DNA from: Flavobacterium sp. NG2 | GTDB lineage: Bacteria > Bacteroidota > Bacteroidia > Flavobacteriales > Flavobacteriaceae | NCBI RefSeq assembly: GCF_034119845.1 | Contig: NZ_CP139420.1 | Coordinates: 722,001-786,000, forward strand | DNA: 64,000 nucleotides | Direction: 5' to 3' | Shown: positions 27,430 through 33,875 of the stretch, in pieces | How the letters are laid out: each line of letters begins with the position of its first letter | Position numbering within the stretch: the first letter of the stretch is position 1 | Notes under the pieces: model-generated | Databases searched by the model: none | Told to the model about the DNA's origin: nothing | The model's input: the letters and a program-made list of their open reading frames with translations, nothing else | Position numbers and translations under genes: made by a program

Positions 27430-28098
27430 CTATTTTTTCAATTCTTTTATTATTTCTATACATTCTCTAGTTAAAGATTCAATCTTAGCTAAATCAAATT
27501 TACCATCGGCTTCTGCTTTAACAAGTTTTGACCCCATACCAACACAAACTGCACCGGCTTTAAACCACTCAGTTAAACTTTCACGAGTTGGTGACACCCC
27601 ACCAGTTGGCATAATAGTTGTCCAAGGTTGAGGCCCTTTGATTCCGTTGATAAAAGCAGGACCGTATAATTCCCCTGGGAATAACTTCACTACTTCACAT
27701 CCCATTTCTTCAGCTCTAGCAATTTCAGTTAATGACCCACAACCAGGTGACCACATCACTTTACGGCGATTACATACAATAGCTATATCCTCTCTAAATA
27801 CTGGCGTCACAATAAAATTAGCTCCCAACTGCATATATAAAGAAGCCGCAGCTGCATCTGTAACCGAACCTACTCCTAATACCATACCAGGTAATTCTGC
27901 AATAGCATATTTAACTAAAGCGGTAAAGATTTCATGAGCAAAATCTCCTCTACTTGTAAATTCCAACAAACGAGCTCCACCATCATAACAAGCCTTCATC
28001 ACTTGCTTACTCACTTCGATATCTTTATGATAAAACAAAGGTACGAGACCTGTTTCTTTCATTACTTGTGCTACTTCAATTCGTGTAAATTGTGCCAT
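27430..28098 (-). CDS. eda: 2-keto-3-deoxy-6-phosphogluconate (KDPG) aldolase
   Basis: Eda splits KDPG into pyruvate and glyceraldehyde-3-phosphate, the last step of alginate monomer breakdown. The 222-residue protein has the class I aldolase TIM-barrel motifs: VPLFYHKD near the N-terminus, LLEFTSRGD (with the catalytic Glu), GVGSVTDAAAA, FIVTPVFRED, the Schiff-base Lys in EVVKLFPGE, and the phosphate-binding IMPTGGVSPT. Its start lies 11 bp after the KDG kinase stop, so the two form an operon ended by the hairpin at 27354-27387. The next gene downstream is susC, in a separate transcript with its own operator. Confidence 0.93.
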   Translation of the reverse strand: MAQFTRIEVAQVMKETGLVPLFYHKDIEVSKQVMKACYDGGARLLEFTSRGDFAHEIFTALVKYAIAELPGMVLGVGSVTDAAAASLYMQLGANFIVTPVFREDIAIVCNRRKVMWSPGCGSLTEIARAEEMGCEVVKLFPGELYGPAFINGIKGPQPWTTIMPTGGVSPTRESLTEWFKAGAVCVGMGSKLVKAEADGKFDLAKIESLTRECIEIIKELKK

Positions 28099-28109
28099 TT
28101 TATTTATTT

Positions 28110-29132
28110 TTATCTTGATACTTTTCCTGAAAAATCCCCTGAAAGTAATTTTTCAATTTCTGGTTTTGTTACTAAATTATAATCTCCTGCTATAGTGTGT
28201 TTTAAACAACAAGCCGCAACAGCAAAGTTTAATGCTCTTTGTTTGTCTAATGGCTCTTCATTCAAACCATAAATCAATCCACCCATAAAGGCGTCTCCAC
28301 TTCCTACTCTATCAACAACAGGAGTTACTTCTTGAACTTCTGCATTGAAAATAGTTTTTCCATCATACATTACTCCCCCAATGCGTTGGTGCGAAGCACT
28401 AACAGAATAGCGCAAAGTAGTTGCAACATATTTCATTTCAGGACACATATCGAAGATTTTATCATATAGAGCTGGTAATGCTGCACTATCCTTATAATCA
28501 GGATCAACTTTATCTAACCCCAACATAAAATAAGCCGTATCAATATCTCCTAGAATCACATTGCTATACTTTAACATTTCTGGCATAACTTCTTTCGGTT
28601 GTTTACCATATTGCCAAAGTTTAGCACGATAATTCAAATCCGTAGAAATAGTTAATCCCATATCGTGAGCAACCTTAATGGCTTCAAGACAAGCTTCAGC
28701 AGCAGATTCAGAAAGTGCTGGTGTGATACCGCTCCAATGAAACCATGTAGCTCCTTTTAATATTTCCTTCCAATCAAACTCTCCTTTTTGAAGGCTTGAC
28801 ATAGAACTATTTGCTCTATCGTAAATAACATTACTAGCACGAGTACTAGTTCCTGTCTCTAAGAAATAAATACCTAACCTATCACCTCCAAACAAGACAT
28901 TATCACAACCTACATCTAATTTACGCATTTCTTTCAAAGCACTAATACCTATTTCATTGTCAGGAATTTTAGTAACATATTCAGCATTCATACCATAATT
29001 GACTAATGATACTGCTACGTTAAACTCTCCACCTCCGTAGGTAGCTTTAAAAGATTCCGCTTGAGAAAATCGTAAATGTCTTTCTGTAGACAAACGGAGT
29101 AAAATTTCACCAAAAGTGATCACTTTTTTCAT
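28110..29132 (-). CDS. kdgK: 2-keto-3-deoxygluconate (KDG) kinase, PfkB family
   Basis: This ribokinase-fold enzyme phosphorylates KDG to KDPG with ATP. I start at the ATG at 29132 (340 residues, opening MKKVITFGEILLRL). The longer frame from 29198 would begin inside a hairpin at 29190-29217 and adds 22 residues with no family match. Motifs visible are YGGGEFNVAVSLVNYG (substrate binding), STDLNYRAKLW, and the C-terminal PfkB signature DRVGSGDAFMGGLIYG with the catalytic Asp. It heads an operon with eda. No copy of the alginate operator lies upstream. Instead there is a terminator-like hairpin and a 17-bp palindrome. Confidence 0.9.
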   Translation of the reverse strand: MKKVITFGEILLRLSTERHLRFSQAESFKATYGGGEFNVAVSLVNYGMNAEYVTKIPDNEIGISALKEMRKLDVGCDNVLFGGDRLGIYFLETGTSTRASNVIYDRANSSMSSLQKGEFDWKEILKGATWFHWSGITPALSESAAEACLEAIKVAHDMGLTISTDLNYRAKLWQYGKQPKEVMPEMLKYSNVILGDIDTAYFMLGLDKVDPDYKDSAALPALYDKIFDMCPEMKYVATTLRYSVSASHQRIGGVMYDGKTIFNAEVQEVTPVVDRVGSGDAFMGGLIYGLNEEPLDKQRALNFAVAACCLKHTIAGDYNLVTKPEIEKLLSGDFSGKVSR

Positions 29133-29161
29133 CTTAATTATTTCCAAATTGATTAACATTG

Positions 29162-29217
29162 TTTTAGCTAAGCTAAAAATATATAAAAAAACCTTCAATC
29201 GTTTTCGAAAGAAGGTT
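29162..29217 (-). promoter_or_regulatory. Hairpin plus palindrome in the kdgK leader (possible attenuator/operator)
   Basis: On the minus strand AACCTTC...GAAGGTT (29190-29217) is followed by a T tract, as in an intrinsic terminator, then TATATATTTTTAGC and the palindrome TTTTAGCTAAGCTAAAA. The kdgK ATG is about 30 bp further on. The hairpin could stop read-through from the SDR gene or act as an attenuator; the palindrome could be an operator unlike the TGGTNNACCA type. Confidence 0.4.
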
Positions 29218-29417
29218 CAAAAGTAACTTTTTTTAAAACTAAATCAGATTTTTTTTTAGCCAAAAACTAATTCTCCAATGTCCTCAACATTAATCCACAA
29301 CTGGGAGAAAGTCTATTAAATATCAGATACATCACTAAAATTAGCACTTCACAAGTTTTACCTTCTAATGCAAAAAACTATATGTACTCACATTCACAAG
29401 AACTTTGGATTTTGTTA

Positions 29418-29454
29418 AATCATCGTAAAATCTTATTTCAATCTTACGATGATT
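29418..29454 (-). terminator. Terminator of the MFS-SDR operon
   Basis: AATCATCGTAA pairs perfectly with TTACGATGATT around a 15-nt loop, about 40 bp after the SDR stop codon at 29495. The T tract is weak. Confidence 0.6.
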
Positions 29455-29494
29455 AAAAACAATTACCAAAGTAATCTATTTTGGATAAATCTAT

Positions 29495-30259
29495 TTATAT
29501 TCCTAAAGCTTGACCTCCACCAATTTGGATAGTTTCAGCAGTTATGAAAGAAGCATCATCACTTACTAAGAAAGATATAACACCAGCTACTTCTTCTGGC
29601 GCTCCTAATCTACCTAATAATACACTACTTTTCCAAGAAGCAAAAACTTCAGGCTTAGTAGCTTTAATTTGTGCATGGAAAGGAGTATCAATTGTACCAG
29701 GAGATACAGCATTCACTCTAATACCGTACTCAGCTAAATCTTTAGCTAAAGCTCTAGTAATCGATTGAACCCCACCTTTTGAAGTTGCATAGATACCAGC
29801 ACCTGGTCCCGCACCATTCCAAGCAGCATTTGATGTATAGTTAATGATTGAAGCGTTTTCACCTTTTTTAAGGAAAGGAATAGCAGCTCTTGAAGCAAAA
29901 AATACTGAATCAAGGTTCAAAGCCATAACAAATTTATATTCTGCTGTTGTCATTTCTTCAAATCTAGCTCTTACACCAATTCCACCAGTATTATTAATTA
30001 AAGCATCAATTTTACCGTACTTTTCACCTATTTTATTGATGTTTTCAGTTACCGCTTCATCATTTGTAGCGTCAAAACCGTAATATTCAGCTGTAATTCC
30101 TTCTGAAGTAAGTTCTGCTATTCTTTCAGCACCTGCTTTATCATCAATACCATTTAAAATTACAGTATATCCATCTTTACCTAATCTTTTAGCAACTTCG
30201 AAACCAATTCCTCCAGTTGCACCAGTAATAACTGCTACTTTACCTTCTACTTTACCCAT
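29495..30259 (-). CDS. SDR oxidoreductase, probable DEH reductase of alginate catabolism
   Basis: This 254-residue short-chain dehydrogenase has the classical motifs: cofactor-binding ITGATGGIGFEVA at the N-terminus, an NNTGG equivalent of NNAG, catalytic Ser in IINYTSNAAW, YATSKGG with the catalytic Tyr and Lys, and AVSPGTIDTP. In alginate-degrading flavobacteria an SDR of this sort reduces 4-deoxy-L-erythro-5-hexoseulose uronate (DEH) to KDG, the substrate of the neighbouring kinase. Position 27 bp after the MFS transporter gene and ahead of kdgK supports that role. By sequence alone it looks like a general 3-oxoacyl-ACP-reductase type SDR, so the substrate is inferred from context. Confidence 0.85.
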   Translation of the reverse strand: MGKVEGKVAVITGATGGIGFEVAKRLGKDGYTVILNGIDDKAGAERIAELTSEGITAEYYGFDATNDEAVTENINKIGEKYGKIDALINNTGGIGVRARFEEMTTAEYKFVMALNLDSVFFASRAAIPFLKKGENASIINYTSNAAWNGAGPGAGIYATSKGGVQSITRALAKDLAEYGIRVNAVSPGTIDTPFHAQIKATKPEVFASWKSSVLLGRLGAPEEVAGVISFLVSDDASFITAETIQIGGGQALGI

Positions 30260-30286
30260 TTTTATTCTATTTAATTTAATTTATAC

Positions 30287-31750
30287 TTATTTTATTTGTT
30301 CAATTTTGCCTACTGTCAAGAAAACAGACAATAATGACAACGGTACTAAAGCCGCTAACAATCCAAACAATAAAGGCCAACTAGAAATCTGACCAGCAAA
30401 TAAAATTGCCAATATAGTTCCTAATACTGCTGATGCACCTCCTAAACCTGCTAACGAACCAACTGATTTTCCACCGTGTAAGTCACTTGGTAAGGTTTGA
30501 AGATTTGTCATTGTAAACTGAAAACCACCTAGTACGAAAGCCATTAATATTACAGCCAAAGTAGCATTTGGAACCATCACCGATGCAATTACTGACGGAA
30601 CAATAATAGCACCACCTAACAACATGGCTACTTTTCTTGCTCTATCAACTGTTGCTCCGTTACGTATTAAATAACCAGAGAACCAACCACCAGAAATACT
30701 ACCAATCATCGCGCCTAAATAAGGTACCCAAGCTGAAAAGGCCAACTCTTTAATGTTCAAGTTAAATTCTTCTACTAAATACATTGGAAGAAACGTAACA
30801 AACATCCACCAAATAGGATCTAGGAAAAAACGTCCTAGAATTACAGAGTAATTTTTTCTATTTGCAAGAAGCTCACCCCATGTTTTTCCAACTTCGTTAG
30901 TCACCTTAGACTCTGGTTGATTGCTTACAATATATTCACGTTCTTCTTCAGTAATCCACTTATGTTCTTTCGGTCCTTTAGTATTAATAATCAACCAAGG
31001 CACCAACCAAGAAATTCCCAAGACCCCAACAACTACGAATGTCATTTTCCAACCAATTGACATGTATAAAGACAAAATAACAATTGGTGCAAGAATAGAA
31101 CCTATTGATGCTGCAGCTCCAAAAAGACCTTGTGCAAAAGCTCTTTCTTTTTGAGGAAACCATTCGGCATTACTCTTAGTAGCACCTGGCCAAGGACCTG
31201 CTTCCCCTAATCCAAGCATCATTCTAAATCCTGTCAAAGAAACTTTTCCTTGTGCTAAAGACGTAAGAGCATCTGCTAGACCCCAAACCAATACTGAGGT
31301 AACAAAACCACGACGTGTACCAATTCTATCATATAACTTCCCAGAAAATAATTGACTAAAACCATAAGCTATCATAAAGAAAATAGTGATAATTCCCAAT
31401 TGCTCTTTGGCTTGTCTTGACGCTTCTTCAGGTGAAGCATCTTTATCGACAATGCCTAATTCATAGGCAATACCCTGACGATTCACAACAATCTGTCCAT
31501 CATCTTTAAAATTGACCAACGCAGCCTTCTGTACAATTTTTTCACCTCTTTTAGAAACTAACAGATAGGTACTATCTTTAGCCATAAATTGAGCTTGATT
31601 TTCTTTGGAATCAATTTTTATTTCATCCACTAATTGATACTCTATATTGGCTACCCACATATAATTGAGCGTACCTCTATCCAAGTAATTAATTATTGTG
31701 ATGATCATAATCAATCCAATAATCCACCATCTTAATCCTTTAATTTTCAT
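30287..31750 (-). CDS. MFS transporter, hexuronate (ExuT-like) type, with extra periplasmic insertion
   Basis: This inner-membrane permease should bring unsaturated uronates or DEH into the cytosol. I start at the ATG at 31750 (487 residues), since the frame from 31798 adds 16 polar residues before the first helix. The first helix ends INYLDRGTLNY, the anion:cation symporter signature. Later segments include GRFFLDPIWWMFVTFLPMYL and GLGEAGPWPGATKSNAEWFP, typical of ExuT and related transporters. The loop between helices 1 and 2 holds about 75 extra residues (roughly 45-120: charged, starting IEYQLVDEIKID and ending EEASRQAKEQLG) absent from E. coli ExuT. It is operonic with the SDR gene, 27 bp apart. 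Confidence 0.87.
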   Translation of the reverse strand: MKIKGLRWWIIGLIMIITIINYLDRGTLNYMWVANIEYQLVDEIKIDSKENQAQFMAKDSTYLLVSKRGEKIVQKAALVNFKDDGQIVVNRQGIAYELGIVDKDASPEEASRQAKEQLGIITIFFMIAYGFSQLFSGKLYDRIGTRRGFVTSVLVWGLADALTSLAQGKVSLTGFRMMLGLGEAGPWPGATKSNAEWFPQKERAFAQGLFGAAASIGSILAPIVILSLYMSIGWKMTFVVVGVLGISWLVPWLIINTKGPKEHKWITEEEREYIVSNQPESKVTNEVGKTWGELLANRKNYSVILGRFFLDPIWWMFVTFLPMYLVEEFNLNIKELAFSAWVPYLGAMIGSISGGWFSGYLIRNGATVDRARKVAMLLGGAIIVPSVIASVMVPNATLAVILMAFVLGGFQFTMTNLQTLPSDLHGGKSVGSLAGLGGASAVLGTILAILFAGQISSWPLLFGLLAALVPLSLLSVFLTVGKIEQIK

Positions 31751-31922
31751 AGTCTTATCGTTTATTTTTAATCTTGGTTTACTTTTTAAAAAAGCCAAAA
31801 AATACCTGTACCTCTATTTTTCAATAAGGTGAAATGAATTATACAATATAAAAAAGTGTTATTTTAGGAATCAGAATAATCTATACAGAAATCCCTATTT
31901 TACTAAATTTTTATTTTATCTC

Positions 31923-32630
31923 TTAAACATTATAGCAATATTCATATAGTGCTTTAAAATGCTCCTTCATTTTTTGTTTTGCCAATTGTGTGTCTTGAGC
32001 AATAATAGCTTCATAAATAGCAGTATGCTCCTTTATTCTTTTAGCCGTTTCATCACTACTTTTTTCACACACATGATACTTTTCAAAATTGATTAAAATT
32101 TCTGGTATAATAATCAACATCATATTATTCATGGTACTATTCCCACTAGCCCTAGCAATTGCTAGATGAAAAATTAAATCTTCTTGCACTGCATCTTCTC
32201 CTTTTAAAGCCTTTTCTGAATAGGCATCAAGAGCAGCTTTTATCTGAACTAAATCTTCTTCAGTTCTTCTAGTCGCAGCTAACCGAACTGTTTTCAATTC
32301 TATTAAAATTCTTGTTTCAACTAACGATTTAAAATCGGATCCTCCTAATCTCAAAATATCATCTATTATTCCGTTAATAGCTATAATCCCGATATCAGCC
32401 ACAAAAGTTCCGCTTTGAGGAATAGATTTCAATATTCCATAAAACTCCAATTTTTGGATAGCTTCACGTACACTGCTTCTACTCACGCCAAACTTTTCAG
32501 ACAACATACGCTCTGAAGGTAATTTGTCTTGTGGTTCGAGATTCTTATAATTGATATATTCTCTAATCTTAGCGATTATTGAATTTAAGGATTCTTTATT
32601 ATCTTTTCTTGTGACTACTTCTAATTTCAT
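31923..32630 (-). CDS. GntR/FadR-family transcriptional regulator of the alginate locus
   Basis: A 235-residue one-component regulator. The N-terminal winged helix (about 20-85) reads DKLPSERMLSEKFGVSRSSVREAIQKLE and ends with QSGTFVADIG. The C-terminal FCD domain (about 95-225) has VETRILIELKTVRLAA, an AIARASGN motif and IKEHTAIYEAI, placing it in the FadR subgroup with ExuR and UxuR. The likely effector is a uronate derivative such as KDG or DEH. Its own promoter carries the same palindromes found upstream of the lyase and susC genes (32653-32675), so autoregulation is likely. It is transcribed toward the MFS-SDR genes, 172 bp away. Confidence 0.9.
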   Translation of the reverse strand: MKLEVVTRKDNKESLNSIIAKIREYINYKNLEPQDKLPSERMLSEKFGVSRSSVREAIQKLEFYGILKSIPQSGTFVADIGIIAINGIIDDILRLGGSDFKSLVETRILIELKTVRLAATRRTEEDLVQIKAALDAYSEKALKGEDAVQEDLIFHLAIARASGNSTMNNMMLIIIPEILINFEKYHVCEKSSDETAKRIKEHTAIYEAIIAQDTQLAKQKMKEHFKALYEYCYNV

Positions 32631-32652
32631 AATTCAATTTTTAAAAATTATC

Positions 32653-32682
32653 TGGTTAACCAGATTGGTTCGTAAAATTATA
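32653..32682 (-). promoter_or_regulatory. Alginate-regulon operator of the gntR gene (autoregulatory site)
   Basis: TGGTTAACCA (32653-32662, a perfect palindrome flanked by C and G) and TTACGAACCA (32666-32675, weak) have centres 13 bp apart as at the other sites. The -7 element is degenerate (TATAATTTTA on the minus strand). It lies 23 bp before the ATG, so it is close to the translation start as well. Confidence 0.75.
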
Positions 32683-32739
32683 AAAAAAACAATACAAAAA
32701 CAAAAAAGAAAAAATAAAAAACCTTACACTAAATAACTG

Positions 32740-33603
32740 TTAATGAGTTGCTTCCAAAGAATAAATCTTAACTTTTGCAAATGTACCAGGGGTTTTTGAT
32801 TGAAAATAGTTCCCAGCCTTGAAATAATTCTCAAAAACACCCCATTTTTTTATATGGATATCATCATAAACAAATGATTCAGTACCATTTAGAACAACTT
32901 CTAAACGACCATCAGAGACTTTAATTTCTAAAGTAAATTTGTTGAAATCAACTTTTTCTTTAAAGTTTCGACCTTCATCATCTCCCCATGCATGATCAGA
33001 AAGCATATCTTTATATTCTGCATTCAAATCTTTTAGCACCTTTGTTTTTACACGTATCTTTCCTTTGTCCCAATAAATTTTCAAAATCGGTGCGGCATTA
33101 TTATCTTTTTGGCCAATTAATTGACGTTGCTCATTGGTCAATCTTCCGTGAATTTGGGCAATAATTACACGACTGTACTTCCCATCTGGTTCTTTTGAAA
33201 TATCTTCAATAGCATAAGTCCCTTTAAAATATCCACCTTGAGCAAATGTCCAATTTACATTGTTATCTCCTACAACCATCGTTTCTCTTAGCTCTGACCT
33301 TGAATAATGACTGTTAGCCGTTGAAGTTCCCGATGGATAAGCATAAAAAACGATTGACTTATCTTTTGGATCATCATACATATACTTCTTCACCCCCTCA
33401 ATGTTATTGTAATCCAAAATCTCTGGATACCCTAACTGTATTGGCTTTCCAGGCTTATTAGGATCTTCCTCAGGAACGGTTACCGTCCAATGTGATAAAT
33501 CAATATTAGCGGTTTTCTTTTTAGACTTTTTATCTTGACTATAACCGATAGCAACTACAGCACACATTACAAGGACAGCTGTTTTTGAAAAATTTAAATC
33601 CAT
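32740..33603 (-). CDS. PL7-family alginate lyase
   Basis: PL7 lyases cleave alginate endolytically in a jelly-roll groove. I start at the ATG at 33603 (287 residues), dropping 11 residues of the longer frame that precede the signal peptide. Numbered from there, the three family signatures are present: RSELRE at 102-107, QIH at 150-152 (the third residue is the catalytic His) and YFKAGNYFQ at 260-268 (with the catalytic Tyr). The N-terminal signal ends near IGYSQ and no lipobox or T9SS tail is seen, so it is probably periplasmic or simply exported. QIH rather than QVH is often linked to polyG or polyMG preference, which is suggestive only. Its promoter is at 33670-33698. Confidence 0.9.
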   Translation of the reverse strand: MDLNFSKTAVLVMCAVVAIGYSQDKKSKKKTANIDLSHWTVTVPEEDPNKPGKPIQLGYPEILDYNNIEGVKKYMYDDPKDKSIVFYAYPSGTSTANSHYSRSELRETMVVGDNNVNWTFAQGGYFKGTYAIEDISKEPDGKYSRVIIAQIHGRLTNEQRQLIGQKDNNAAPILKIYWDKGKIRVKTKVLKDLNAEYKDMLSDHAWGDDEGRNFKEKVDFNKFTLEIKVSDGRLEVVLNGTESFVYDDIHIKKWGVFENYFKAGNYFQSKTPGTFAKVKIYSLEATH

Positions 33604-33669
33604 TTTAATTCTTTTTAAATTACTTAAGCATTGCAAAATGCAAGGATGATTACGCCTTTAATACCAATT

Positions 33670-33698
33670 TGGTAAACCAATTTGGGAAACCAAATATA
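33670..33698 (-). promoter_or_regulatory. Alginate-regulon promoter/operator of the PL7 gene
   Basis: On the minus strand the -7 box TATATTTG (33691-33698) is followed by TGGTTTCCCA (33683-33692) and TGGTTTACCA (33670-33679, perfect half-sites), centres 13 bp apart. The operator is about 70 bp from the start codon at 33603. Confidence 0.82.
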
Positions 33699-33807
33699 AG
33701 AACTATTTTCATTAAAAAAAACTAAATCACCATTTATTTATAAATTACTATCTAAAAAGTCCAATTCATACACTAATTTATTGGTTTCAAAAAGATTAAA
33801 ACCAAAA

Positions 33808-33837
33808 AAAAGGGTATTCATTGACGAATACCCTTTT
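33808..33837 (-). terminator. Terminator of the PL17 gene
   Basis: AAAAGGGTATTC pairs with GAATACCCTTTT around a 6-nt loop; on the minus strand it is followed by a long T tract. It lies about 40 bp after the stop at 33876. Confidence 0.9.
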
Positions 33838-33875
33838 TTCCTAAAACATAATTCTTAACAGAATTTAAACCAAAA

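Larger units (their letters stand above)
29133..29494. other. 362-bp spacer between the SDR gene and kdgK
   Basis: From right to left on the minus strand: an 11-bp hairpin (29418-29454), a region with nothing recognisable, a second hairpin followed by T7 (29190-29217), and a 17-bp palindrome TTTTAGCTAAGCTAAAA (29162-29178) overlapping a TATATTTT box. No gene is seen. Confidence 0.6.

Noticed and set aside
29133..29198. Longer N-terminus for KDG kinase from 29198
   Set aside because: The extension would start in the T-tailed hairpin at 29190-29217 and has no match in the family; MKKVITFGE at 29132 is normal.
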